Below are positions 32,319 through 39,842 of a stretch of 64,000 nucleotides of DNA, piece after piece. Source of the stretch: Kribbella steppae (GTDB lineage: Bacteria > Actinomycetota > Actinomycetes > Propionibacteriales > Kribbellaceae); NCBI RefSeq assembly GCF_004342025.1, contig NZ_SLWN01000025.1, positions 1-64,000 on the forward strand, written 5' to 3'. The notes under the pieces are model-generated. The model was not told the DNA's origin. It saw nothing but the letters and a program-made list of their open reading frames with translations, and made no database searches. Both the position numbers and the translations under genes were made by a program. Each line of letters starts with the position of its first letter. Positions within the stretch are counted from its first letter, which is position 1.

Positions 32319-32348
32319 ATAATGACGTTATTCAGAGAACGTCATTAT
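32319..32348. promoter_or_regulatory. TetR operator palindrome
   Basis: A perfect 11-bp inverted repeat, ATAATGACGTT (32319-32329) and AACGTCATTAT (32338-32348), with an 8-base centre. It begins one base upstream of the tetR ATG. Its AT-rich arms stand out from the surrounding GC-rich DNA. Size and placement are typical of an autoregulatory TetR-family site. Confidence 0.85.
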
Positions 32349-32363
32349 GTCAACGGCATCAAG

Positions 32364-33122
32364 CTAAGGAGAGAGCAGGGTGGTGACCCAGTGGTTGTGG
32401 TGTTGGGTTAGGTAGGTGGCGGTTGGGCCCCAGTGGTCGGCGTGGCCTTCCGCGTAGAGGCGGGCCCAGGGTTGTTCGCCGGTCTGGTGGCCGCGGACCA
32501 AGAGGTCGTACATGCCTTGGGTGTGGGCGGCGATCTGGGCGGGCAGGGCTCGGCGGTCATCCGGGCCGAGGCCATAGCCATCGACGAGGGCGCGCAATCG
32601 CACCGCATCCATCGAAGGGTCGCCATTGGGGAGGAATTGGACGAAGCCGTGGGCGGCGTAGGCGAGGTCCCAGAGGCGGGAGGACGGGCCGGCGTTGTCC
32701 CAGTCGATGAAGACCCAGCGGTCGCCGTCGCGGACGAGGTTCCAAGGGGCCAGGTCGTTGTGGCAGACCAGGTTGCCGCCGGCCGGGTCGGGGATCGCCA
32801 CATCCCAGACGACATCAGCCGGTACGTCGAAATCCACCATCGCGTCGTGGAGCGCGCGGATCAGCCGGCCGACTCGGTGGAGTTCGTCCAGCGTCATCAA
32901 CGGCAGGGTGTCGGCCAGGGCGCCGGGGATGTACTCGACAACGTGCCGTCGCTGAGAGTCGATGCCCATCGTCCCAGGAGCACCCTTGAAACCCTTGTCT
33001 GCAAGGTGTTTGAGGACAGCCTCGACGCCAGGGGTCTGTGGCAGCGCAGGTTTTCGGACCGTCGATCCGATCCGGACAACCTCCGCTGCCACGTTCCCAC
33101 CGGTCAGGATCTCTTCGTGCAC
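32364..33122 (-). CDS. Aminoglycoside phosphotransferase (APH)-family kinase
   Basis: 252 residues. The protein-kinase-like APH fold is shown by EVVRIGSTVRKPALPQTPGVEAVL (phosphate/Lys region), NLVCHNDLAPWNLV (catalytic loop HxDxxxxN), WVFIDWDNAGPSSRLWDLAYA (metal-binding D) and a helical C-terminus. The family phosphorylates aminoglycosides, macrolides or small metabolites. It starts 10 bases after the MFS stop, so MFS and APH form an operon. Actual drug resistance is not demonstrated. Confidence 0.88.
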   Translation of the reverse strand: MHEEILTGGNVAAEVVRIGSTVRKPALPQTPGVEAVLKHLADKGFKGAPGTMGIDSQRRHVVEYIPGALADTLPLMTLDELHRVGRLIRALHDAMVDFDVPADVVWDVAIPDPAGGNLVCHNDLAPWNLVRDGDRWVFIDWDNAGPSSRLWDLAYAAHGFVQFLPNGDPSMDAVRLRALVDGYGLGPDDRRALPAQIAAHTQGMYDLLVRGHQTGEQPWARLYAEGHADHWGPTATYLTQHHNHWVTTLLSP

Positions 33123-33132
33123 ACGATGAAAC

Positions 33133-34557
33133 CTACGCTGCAGCGGTGGCTTCGGTGAGTTGTTCGGTGGTGGGCTGGAGTTGGGGTGCGGCGAGGGTGA
33201 GGAGGACGTTGACTACGGCGAACAGCGATGCAACCAGGAGGCCGCGTTCGAAGCCCGACTCCAACGCGTGCTGCTGCGTGGCGCCACGAGTCAGCTCATG
33301 CGTTGTGTGAGTGATGGAAAGCGTGGTGACGATCGCCAGACCGAGTGCGCCACCCACCTGGTACATCGCGTTGACCACGCCGGACGCAGCACCGGCCTCC
33401 TGCGGCCGGACCTCGGAGACGGCAGTGATCTGACCAGGTACGCCGACACCGAGGATGCCGAACCCGAACACGATCAACCCAGGCAGCAACTCAGACGAAT
33501 AGCTGCCAGTCGCGTCAGCCTGTGAGAGAAGCAGTAGGCCGATCACACTCAACACAGCACCCGCGAGCTGCACTGTACGAGTGCCAACCCGCTGCACGAG
33601 CTGCGAAGCCAGGGCCGCACCCACAATCGCCGCACCGCCCATAGGCAGGAAGTGCACGCCTGCCTCGAGCGCACTGTCCCCCCGCACCTGCTGCAAGTAG
33701 ATAGCGGTCAGGAAGAACATGGACAGGAACGCAGCACCGTTCAGAGCGAGCGCCCCGCCCGACACACTCAACGCCCGCGACCGGAACAGCCGCAGCGGCA
33801 CCAGTGGGGCAGCAGACCGCCGCTCCACGACCACGAACGCGGCCAGCAAGACCACTCCGGCCGTCAGTACGCCGGACACCTCGAACGAACCCCACCCGGA
33901 CGGCTCCGACCGCACCACGCCGTACACGATGGCCATCAGCCCAGCCGTACCCAACACAGCGCCCAGAGTGTCGAAGGTACGACGACCGGACGCGTGCCGT
34001 ACGTCGGGAACGAACACCGGGATCACCGCGACCAGAGCGATCACGATCGGCACGTTGACGAAGAAGATCCACTGCCAGCTGAGCGAGTCGACCAGTACGC
34101 CGCCCGCCACCACACCGAGGGTGCCGCCGAGACCCGCAAGACCACCCCAGACACCCATGGCGATGTTGCGCTCCCGCCCGTGTGCGAACGTCATCGTGAG
34201 AATCGCAAGAGCCGCCGGCGAGAGCAGTGCCCCACCTAGACCCTGTACGGCGCGCGCAGCGATGAGGAACTCGGGTGAGCTGGACAGCCCCGCCAATAGC
34301 GACGTGACGCCGAACAGGAGCAGCCCGGCCACGAAAACCCGGCGCGGGCCGAGCAGGTCGGACATCCGGCCACCGAGGAGCAGGAAACCGCCGAAGAGCA
34401 GGGTGTAGGCGTTGATCACCCACTGCAGGGAGTCTGCGGAGAAGTTCAGGTCCGCCTGGATGTGCGGCAGCGCGACGTTCACGATCGTCACGTCGAGCAC
34501 CACGATGAATTGCGCGAGAGCCAGCACCGCCAGGGTGGCCCAGGGACTACGTCGCAT
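33133..34557 (-). CDS. MFS transporter, DHA2/EmrB-QacA family
   Basis: 474 residues, about 14 helices. Motifs: QFIVVLDVTIVNVALPHIQ (D1), LLGGRMSDLLGPRRVFVAG (motif A), ARAVQGLGGALLSPAALAIL (motif B) and LGVVAGGVLVDSLSWQWIFF (motif C). It exports toxic organic compounds by proton antiport. It is divergent from the TetR gene at 34648, with a repeat-rich 90-base gap, and followed by the APH gene. Overall this looks like a regulated resistance locus. Confidence 0.93.
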   Translation of the reverse strand: MRRSPWATLAVLALAQFIVVLDVTIVNVALPHIQADLNFSADSLQWVINAYTLLFGGFLLLGGRMSDLLGPRRVFVAGLLLFGVTSLLAGLSSSPEFLIAARAVQGLGGALLSPAALAILTMTFAHGRERNIAMGVWGGLAGLGGTLGVVAGGVLVDSLSWQWIFFVNVPIVIALVAVIPVFVPDVRHASGRRTFDTLGAVLGTAGLMAIVYGVVRSEPSGWGSFEVSGVLTAGVVLLAAFVVVERRSAAPLVPLRLFRSRALSVSGGALALNGAAFLSMFFLTAIYLQQVRGDSALEAGVHFLPMGGAAIVGAALASQLVQRVGTRTVQLAGAVLSVIGLLLLSQADATGSYSSELLPGLIVFGFGILGVGVPGQITAVSEVRPQEAGAASGVVNAMYQVGGALGLAIVTTLSITHTTHELTRGATQQHALESGFERGLLVASLFAVVNVLLTLAAPQLQPTTEQLTEATAAA

Positions 34558-34581
34558 GCCTACCTCACTACGAAGAGAGTC

Positions 34582-34636
34582 TACGCTGTATGTATACGCT
34601 GTATGCGTACGCAGTACACGCTAAGTCTACGGTGTA
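34582..34636. promoter_or_regulatory. Repeated operator motif between MFS and TetR genes
   Basis: Three direct copies of TACGCTGTA or a one-base variant: TACGCTGTA (34582-34590), TACGCTGTA (34595-34603) and TACGGTGTA (34628-34636). An 8-bp palindrome GCGTACGC (34605-34612) lies between copies 2 and 3. All are inside the 90-base divergent promoter region, the expected place for TetR binding to control both directions. Confidence 0.6.
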
Positions 34637-34647
34637 AACTTGTCAAC

Positions 34648-35319
34648 GTGATCAGCAAAGAACCTGCCCGCCGGCTGGATCCGGACAAGGTCGTCGACAG
34701 CGCGCTCGCGATCGCGGACGACGAGGGACCGGCCGCCGTCACCCTCCGCCGGCTGGCCGGTCAGCACGAGGTCACGCCGATGGCGCTGTACCGGCACTTC
34801 AAGGACAAGGACGACCTGCTCGCCGCTCTCGGCGACCGGCTACTGGCGGACGTCGTACTGCCGGAGCCGACCGATGAGCCGTGGGACCGTCAGCTGGACA
34901 AGGTGCTGACGGCGTTCGTGACCGCACTCCGGGGGCACCCGCGGCTGGCGGATCTCACGCTGACCCGCATCCTGGTGGCCGAGCCGGGTTTGGCGATGGC
35001 TGAGCGGACGATGGAGCTGCTCACCCAGGGTGGGTTCTCGGTCGACGACGCGGCCGAAGTCGGACGGCAGTCGATCTGCTCCCTGATCACCCTGGTGACC
35101 AACGACCCGATCGCCCGGGAGGCGAGCGACCCGATCGCGCGCGAGGATTCACTACGGATGAAGCGCGCGTCCCTGGCCGCCCTGTCGCCGCGGAAGTACC
35201 CGCTGGTCACGGCTGCCGCGGACACGCTGGTCTGCCCGGCGTCCACCGACCGCTACTACTCATTAGGCGTCGACCTGGTCGTTGCCGGCATCCGCGGCGT
35301 ACTGGAAGAGGAGAAATAG
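34648..35319 (+). CDS. TetR-family regulator of the divergent MFS pump
   Basis: 223 residues from GTG 34648. The HTH is KVVDSALAIADDEGPAAVTLRRLAGQHEVTPMALYRHFKDKDDLLAAL, the MALYRHF variant seen in TetR/TetR_C-type drug regulators. A C-terminal dimer/ligand domain follows (LTAFVTALRGHPRLADL). A short internal duplication DPIAREASDPIARED is visible. It is divergent from the MFS-APH operon and followed after one base by the GNAT gene, which it probably co-expresses. Confidence 0.92.
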   Translation: MISKEPARRLDPDKVVDSALAIADDEGPAAVTLRRLAGQHEVTPMALYRHFKDKDDLLAALGDRLLADVVLPEPTDEPWDRQLDKVLTAFVTALRGHPRLADLTLTRILVAEPGLAMAERTMELLTQGGFSVDDAAEVGRQSICSLITLVTNDPIAREASDPIAREDSLRMKRASLAALSPRKYPLVTAAADTLVCPASTDRYYSLGVDLVVAGIRGVLEEEK

Positions 35320-35320
35320 C

Positions 35321-35914
35321 TTGGCACTCAGCGTCCTGACCTACCTGGAGCAGCACAGCCCGGACGAGATCCTGCCGGCCCGGGAGCAGCCGGTGGACAT
35401 CAGACGGGTCGAGGAGGTCTCACCGGAGTTCGCCCGCTACCTCTACACCGCAGTCGGCCGTCACTGGCACTGGATCGGGAAGCTCGGGTGGAACTGGGAC
35501 CAATGGGTCGACTGGCTGAGCCGGCCCGGGTTCGAGACATTCGTCCCGTGGGTCGGGGGCGTTCCGGCCGGGTACGTCGCCCTGCGCGGCGTCGGCAGTG
35601 AAGTCGAGATCGAGAACTTCGGTCTGCTCAAAGGTTTCATCGGCCGCGGAATCGGCGGCCACCTGCTGACGGTGGGTCTGCAGAACGCGTGGACCCTGGA
35701 CGAGCGCCACGACGGCGTCGACCCGATCACCCGGGTGTGGGTGAACACGAACACCCTCGACGGCCCGGCCGCGCTGGTGAACTACCAGGCGCGCGGTCTG
35801 AAGCCGTACAAGACAGTGGAAGAGGAGCGCCCCGACGCCGACGGCGCGGCGCCCGGTCCGTGGCCGGGCTGGTCCGGCCCGCCCGGCGTGGTGCGCGAGG
35901 TCCCGGCAGGCTGA
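35321..35914 (+). CDS. GNAT-family acetyltransferase
   Basis: About 197 residues. The TTG at 35321 is the likely start: AAGAGGAG precedes it and it lies immediately after the tetR stop. The GNAT fold is seen in VPAGYVALRGVGSEVEIENFGLLKGFIGRGIGGHLLTVGLQNAW (beta 4, motif A G-R-G-I-G-G) and LVNYQARGLKPYKTVEEE. The family is the RimI/AAC-like superfamily. It is co-transcribed with the TetR regulator next to the pump-APH operon, so a detoxification role is plausible but unproved. Confidence 0.87.
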   Translation: MALSVLTYLEQHSPDEILPAREQPVDIRRVEEVSPEFARYLYTAVGRHWHWIGKLGWNWDQWVDWLSRPGFETFVPWVGGVPAGYVALRGVGSEVEIENFGLLKGFIGRGIGGHLLTVGLQNAWTLDERHDGVDPITRVWVNTNTLDGPAALVNYQARGLKPYKTVEEERPDADGAAPGPWPGWSGPPGVVREVPAG

Positions 35915-35966
35915 TACGACTACGCTCCGAAACGGAGTGGATACCAATTCAGCTGGAGGTATGGCG

Positions 35967-36152
35967 ATGGCGGGGAAGTTCGAGCTGTACAAGGACAAGT
36001 CGGGCGAGTTCCGGTTCCGCTTGAAGGCCGGCAACGGCGAGGTGATCGCGACCAGCAGCGAGAGCTACGGGACCAAGGCCGGCGCGCTGAACGGGATCGA
36101 GTCGATCAAGAAGAACGCCGCCGAGGCGAACGTCGACGACCAGACGGACTGA
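35967..36152 (+). CDS. DUF1508 (YegP-like) small protein
   Basis: 61 residues comprising one DUF1508 unit: KFELYKDKSGEFRFRLKAGNGEVIATSSESYGTKAGALNGIESIKKNA. The second of two close ATGs (35967) has GGAGG at the right distance. YegP-type proteins are small beta-rich dimers of unknown function. The transcript ends in the strong bidirectional hairpin at 36169-36198. Confidence 0.93.
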   Translation: MAGKFELYKDKSGEFRFRLKAGNGEVIATSSESYGTKAGALNGIESIKKNAAEANVDDQTD

Positions 36153-36168
36153 AAGCCCAAGAGAACAA

Positions 36169-36198
36169 GGGGGTCTCGCCGCAGCCGGCGAGACCCCC
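36169..36198. terminator. Bidirectional hairpin terminator
   Basis: A perfect 12-bp stem GGGGGTCTCGCC (36169-36180) with GGCGAGACCCCC (36187-36198) and a 6-base loop, in the 51-base gap between the convergent DUF1508 and YciI genes. Confidence 0.88.
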
Positions 36199-36203
36199 TG
36201 AGC

Positions 36204-36566
36204 TCACAGACCCTCTTCGAAAACCACCGCCCGGATCTCGACTCCGAGACCCTCGATCGCTGCGTCCGGGACCATCGCGGCCAGCTCCTGCGCCCGCTCC
36301 GCCGACGCCACGTCGATCAGGTAGTAGCCGCCCAGGAACTCCTTCGCCTCCACGAACGGCCCGTCCGTCACCGCCGGCACGCCGTCGCGGACCTTGACCA
36401 CCACGGACTTGTCCGGCTCGGCGAGCGCGACCGTGCTGTGGAACTCGCCCGTCTCCTTGATGGTCGCCAGCAACTTCTGGTGCCCGGCGCCGATCGCCTG
36501 CTGCTCCTCCTCGGTCAGAGCGGCGAGCACGTCGGGATTGATGTTCATGATCACTAGGTACTTCAC
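36204..36566 (-). CDS. YCII/DGPF-domain protein
   Basis: 120 residues: KYLVIMNINPDVLAALTEEEQ and the motif PAVTDGPFVEAKEFLGGYYLIDVASAERAQELA. It is a second member of the family found at 20506, here without a sigma-factor gene. No TGTCGA-type promoter is seen upstream of its start, so it need not belong to an ECF42 regulon. Function unknown. Confidence 0.92.
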   Translation of the reverse strand: MKYLVIMNINPDVLAALTEEEQQAIGAGHQKLLATIKETGEFHSTVALAEPDKSVVVKVRDGVPAVTDGPFVEAKEFLGGYYLIDVASAERAQELAAMVPDAAIEGLGVEIRAVVFEEGL

Positions 36567-36669
36567 GGTATCTCCTTCGCGCGTGGCTCCCGGGCCGGGA
36601 GCCTCTCGCCATCAGTACGGAGCCGACGCCGCCAGTTTGACATCGGGTCTGAGCAGATAGCGTCGCCCC

Positions 36670-37629
36670 ATGGCCGAGCTGAGTCTCACAGATGTCCGGT
36701 CCGCCGCCGACCGGATCGCCGGGGTCGCCCACCGTACGCCGGTCCTGACCTCACGGACCCTGGACGAGCGGGTCGGTGCGCAGGTGTTCCTGAAGGCGGA
36801 GAACCTGCAGCGGATCGGCGCGTTCAAGTTCCGCGGCGCGTACAACGCGGTCAGCCGGTTGTCCCCCGACCAACTCCGGTACGGCGTCGCGGCGTACTCG
36901 TCGGGGAATCACGCGCAGGCCGTCGCCCTGGCAGCCCGGATCGCCGGGACGAAGGCGGTCATCCTGATGCCGACCGACGCACCGCCGACGAAGCTCGCCG
37001 CCACTCGTGGGTACGGCGCTGAGGTCGTCACGTACGACCGCTATGCCCAGGACCGGGCCGCGCTGGCCAAGGAACTGGCGACCGAGCGTGGACTCACCCT
37101 CATTCCGCCGTACGACCACTACGACGTGATGGCCGGGCAGGGGACGGTCGCGCTGGAGCTGATCGAGGAGACCGGACCGCTGGACGCGCTGCTCGTCCCG
37201 GTCGGAGGCGGCGGGTTGATGGCCGGCTGTGCGACGGCGGCGACCGCGCTGGCGCCGGGGATCCGGATGATCGGGGTCGAGCCGACCGCCGGCGACGACC
37301 ACGCCCGATCGCTGGCGGCGGGTGAGCGGGTCGAGATCGACGTACCGCGGACGATCGCCGACGGGCAGGCGATCTCGACGCCGGGCGAGCTGACCTTCGC
37401 GGTGAACCGGCGCCTGGTGGATTCCTTCGAGCTGGTCGCGGACGACGAGATCGTGGCCGCGATGGCGTTCGCGTTCGAGCGGCTGAAGATCGTCCTCGAG
37501 CCGAGTGGCGCCAGTGCGCTGGCGGCGTTGCTGGCGGGGCGGATCCAGTCGCTGCCGGAGCGCGTCGGAGTCGTGCTGTCCGGCGGGAACGTCGGCCTGG
37601 ATCGGTTCCTCGAACTGCTCGGGAAATAG
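36670..37629 (+). CDS. Threonine/serine dehydratase-like PLP enzyme
   Basis: 319 residues of fold-type II. The PLP lysine is in RIGAFKFRGAYNAVS, the phosphate/substrate loop is YSSGNHAQAVALAAR, the glycine loop is PVGGGGLMAGCATA and the C-terminal Ser is in VVLSGGNVGLD. The short length, lacking the ACT regulatory domain, matches catabolic threonine dehydratase or serine racemase. It would deaminate threonine or serine to a 2-oxo acid. It is monocistronic and divergent from the YciI gene, with a 103-base gap. Confidence 0.92.
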   Translation: MAELSLTDVRSAADRIAGVAHRTPVLTSRTLDERVGAQVFLKAENLQRIGAFKFRGAYNAVSRLSPDQLRYGVAAYSSGNHAQAVALAARIAGTKAVILMPTDAPPTKLAATRGYGAEVVTYDRYAQDRAALAKELATERGLTLIPPYDHYDVMAGQGTVALELIEETGPLDALLVPVGGGGLMAGCATAATALAPGIRMIGVEPTAGDDHARSLAAGERVEIDVPRTIADGQAISTPGELTFAVNRRLVDSFELVADDEIVAAMAFAFERLKIVLEPSGASALAALLAGRIQSLPERVGVVLSGGNVGLDRFLELLGK

Positions 37630-37871
37630 CTGAATTCGCAAGGAACTGAGGATGCCCTGAGTACGCACTGTGCCCGTTGTCACAGACAGCGACCATGAAA
37701 TGTGACCGGGGTCACAATGGGCGGCTGATTTGCTGTCTGCGCCCCGCTCAGATGCGCTCAGGACACCTGATGTTCACCACCGGTTCCTGATCCGTCAGAG
37801 AGCCCTCCAGGGCCATTCCGGAGCCTCTCTGTGGATCTGAGGGTTTGCGTCGTGATCGTTCTGTTATACAG
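37630..37871. other. Gene-free region before the riboswitch
   Basis: About 240 bases with no gene. It includes two GTCACA/TGTGAC-like elements near 37679-37711 (TGTCACAGAC and TGTGACCGGGGTCACA) that resemble CRP-type half sites, and a TATACA -10-like box at 37865-37870 just before the riboswitch. Confidence 0.45.
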
Positions 37872-37874
37872 TCG

Positions 37875-38083
37875 TCGGCGGTTCGGTAAATACGACGAAC
37901 CGCACAGGTGTCAACGCCGAGCCCTGCCAGACACCTGTGCTCCCCTCGAAAACCAAGGCAGGGGTGGGGGACCCAGGAGGTTGGGTCTCGACCGTGAGTG
38001 GTCGGAACCCTGGGGTGAAGTCCGCGGGAGCGGACCGGGCTATGAATCCCAGCCCGAACCCGACAGCTAACTCCGCAGGCGTC
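37875..38083 (+). promoter_or_regulatory. c-di-AMP riboswitch (ydaO/yuaA class)
   Basis: About 210 bases ending 5 bases before the NlpC ribosome site. Conserved landmarks of the class are GGGGTGAAGTC (about 38012), the GGGCTATGAATCCCAGCCC hairpin, and the 3' element CCGAACCCGACAGCTAACT-CCGCAGGCGTC. Stems near 37880-37905 (GCGGTTCG/CGAACCGC) and 37906-37945 (CACAGGTGTC/GACACCTGTG) are also evident. This class binds c-di-AMP and in actinobacteria controls wall hydrolase genes, exactly the context here. Confidence 0.92.
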
Positions 38084-38094
38084 GGGAGACCACC

Positions 38095-38952
38095 ATGCCC
38101 GTCACTGCCCGACGGACGTCGCTTTCGCGCGCCGTCAGCCAGACCAGCGAGGTCAGTACCCGGCCCACCGGCCGGACCCTCGCGAAGCACCGCAAGCCGA
38201 CCAAGCCCGCAACCCCCCGGGCCGCAGCCGCCGTCCTCACGGTGGGCCTCACGGTCGGCGGTGGAGCAGCCATCACGCTCGCCACCCCTCCGGCGAGCGC
38301 CTCGGCGGCGACGACTTCCGCCACCGCCACCACCACGCCGCGTGGCTACTGGAGCATCCCGAGTCGGCCGCTGCTGCGGTTCCGCGACAAGGGCCCGACC
38401 GTCAAGTACGTGCAGAAGGCCCTGCACCTCGGCCCGGACGGCTACTACGGCGCCAGCACCATCCGGGTCCTGAAGAAGTACCAGGCATCCTGGGGTCTCA
38501 AGGCCACCGGTACGACGACCCGGGCGACCTGGGGCCGACTGACCTGGACCGCCAAGCGCGGACTGCTCTACGGTCCCTACGGCAAGTCCAGCGGCACCAC
38601 GACCTTCCGCGCCAAGGTGCTGCGCGAGGCGGCGAAGCTGAAGGGCACCCCGTACCGCTACGGCGGCACGACCCCGCGTGGCTTCGACTGCTCCGGCTAC
38701 ACCGGCTACGTGTACAAGAAGGCCGGCAAGAAGCTGCCCCGTACGTCGCGTGCGCAGTACAGCGCGACCAAGCACATCAGCCGCAGGACCGCGAAGCCGG
38801 GTGATCTCGTCTTCTTCAAGAGCGGTGGCGGCGGCGTGTACCACGTCGGCATCTTTGCCGGCGGCAACATGCTGTGGCACTCCTCCAAGCCGGGTGTCCC
38901 GGTGCGGAAGGCAAAGATCTGGAGCAAGAGCGTGGCCTTCGGCCGCGTCTGA
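38095..38952 (+). CDS. Secreted NlpC/P60 peptidoglycan hydrolase with peptidoglycan-binding domain
   Basis: 285 residues: a basic N-terminus and signal segment (AAVLTVGLTVGGGAAITLATPPASA), a PG_binding_1 domain (LLRFRDKGPTVKYVQKALHLGPDGYYGASTIRVLKKYQ), then NlpC/P60 with Cys in RGFDCSGYTGYVY (about residue 199), His in VYHVGIFAG and a third polar/His residue in MLWHSSKP. Such enzymes cut the D-Glu/diaminopimelate bond in stem peptides during growth and division. GGGAG at 38084-38088 follows the riboswitch directly, so c-di-AMP may control transcription or translation. Confidence 0.93.
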   Translation: MPVTARRTSLSRAVSQTSEVSTRPTGRTLAKHRKPTKPATPRAAAAVLTVGLTVGGGAAITLATPPASASAATTSATATTTPRGYWSIPSRPLLRFRDKGPTVKYVQKALHLGPDGYYGASTIRVLKKYQASWGLKATGTTTRATWGRLTWTAKRGLLYGPYGKSSGTTTFRAKVLREAAKLKGTPYRYGGTTPRGFDCSGYTGYVYKKAGKKLPRTSRAQYSATKHISRRTAKPGDLVFFKSGGGGVYHVGIFAGGNMLWHSSKPGVPVRKAKIWSKSVAFGRV

Positions 38953-38997
38953 CTCCGACCTGTCAGCATCCTCTCCCCCCAGGGATCGCTGACGCTG

Positions 38998-39050
38998 AAA
39001 CCGGTCGGGGCCGTCGTCCCCCCACCCCTCCGACGGCCCCCGACCGGTTT
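38998..39050 (+). terminator. Large hairpin terminator of the NlpC gene
   Basis: AAACCGGTCGGGGCCGTCG (38998-39016) pairs with 39031-39050 over ~19 bp with one bulged C, around a C-rich 14-base loop. The descending arm is also the first copy of the tandem repeat that follows. Confidence 0.85.
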
Positions 39051-39185
39051 CCTATCTCTCCAGCCCGACCGGTTATCTAGCTCTCCGGCCCGACCGTTTC
39101 CTTCTTGAGCCCGACCGGTTACCTATTCTCTTCAGCCCGACCGGTTTCCTATCTCTCCAGCCCGACCGGTTGCCTATTCTTCCAG
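39039..39185. repeat. Six degenerate tandem repeats of a terminator arm (21-26 bp units)
   Basis: Units beginning CCCGACCGGTT and ending in pyrimidine-rich CCTATCTCTCCAG-like tails start at 39039, 39064, 39089, 39110, 39136 and 39161. Units 1 and 5 are identical over 25 bases, and unit 3 is shortened to 21. Each CGACCGGTT core is complementary to the single ascending arm of the preceding terminator (38998-39010). The array stops exactly at the stop codon of the response regulator gene (39186). There are no unique spacers between units. Confidence 0.85.
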
Positions 39186-39842
39186 CTAGCCGTCCAGCAG
39201 CCCGGCGTCGTGCGCCAGGATCGCGACCTGGACCCGGTTGGTGGCGTCCAGCTTCACCAGTACCCGCGAGACGTGCGCCTTCACCGTCGCCTCGCTCATG
39301 AACAACGTCTTGCCGATGTCGGCGTTCGACAGGCCGCGCCCGACCGCGGCCAGCACCTCGCGCTCCCGATCGGTGAGCGCCGTGAGCCGCTCCCGCGCCT
39401 GCCGCTGCCGGTCCGAGCGTGAGTCCGCCGCGAAGTGCCCGATCAGCCGCCGCGTCACCGCCGGCGACAACATCGCGTCCCCGGCCGCGACCACCTTCAC
39501 TGCCTGGACCAGCTCCCGCGGCGGAGTGTCCTTCAGCAGGAACCCACTGGCCCCGGCCTGCAGCGCCCGGAAGACATAGTCGTCCAGGTCGAACGTCGTC
39601 AGGACGACGACCTTCGGTGGATCCGGCAGGGCCTGCACCTCACGCGTCGCCGCCAGCCCGTCCAGCCGCGGCATCCGGATATCCATCAGTACGACGTCCG
39701 GCCGGTGCTTCACCACCATCGCCGCCGCGTCGGCGCCGTCGTCGGCCTCGGCGACCACCTCGAGGTCGTCGTCGGACTCGAGGATCATCTTCAGCCCGGC
39801 CCGGACCAGCGCCTCGTCGTCCACGATCAGCAGCCGCGTCAT
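39186..39842 (-). CDS. NarL/LuxR-family response regulator
   Basis: 218 residues. Receiver domain: LLIVDDEALVRAGL (acidic pocket), DVVLMDIRMPRLDGL (phospho-acceptor Asp), VVVLTTFD and FLLKDTPP (conserved Lys). LuxR HTH: LTDREREVLAAVGRGLSNADIGKTLFMSEATVKAHVSRVLVKL. The start overlaps the kinase stop (ATGA), so the pair is coupled. The adjacent divergent ABC exporter is the obvious candidate target. Confidence 0.94.
   Translation of the reverse strand: MTRLLIVDDEALVRAGLKMILESDDDLEVVAEADDGADAAAMVVKHRPDVVLMDIRMPRLDGLAATREVQALPDPPKVVVLTTFDLDDYVFRALQAGASGFLLKDTPPRELVQAVKVVAAGDAMLSPAVTRRLIGHFAADSRSDRQRQARERLTALTDREREVLAAVGRGLSNADIGKTLFMSEATVKAHVSRVLVKLDATNRVQVAILAHDAGLLDG

Noticed and set aside
37679..37711. 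CRP/FNR-type binding sites
   Set aside because: The TGTCACA and TGTGAC half-sites are suggestive but not arranged as a clear palindrome at a promoter; mentioned only in the region note.
39039..39185. CRISPR-like regular repeats
   Set aside because: Units of 21-26 bp abut one another with no unique spacers, no cas genes are nearby, and each unit is a copy of the adjacent terminator arm.
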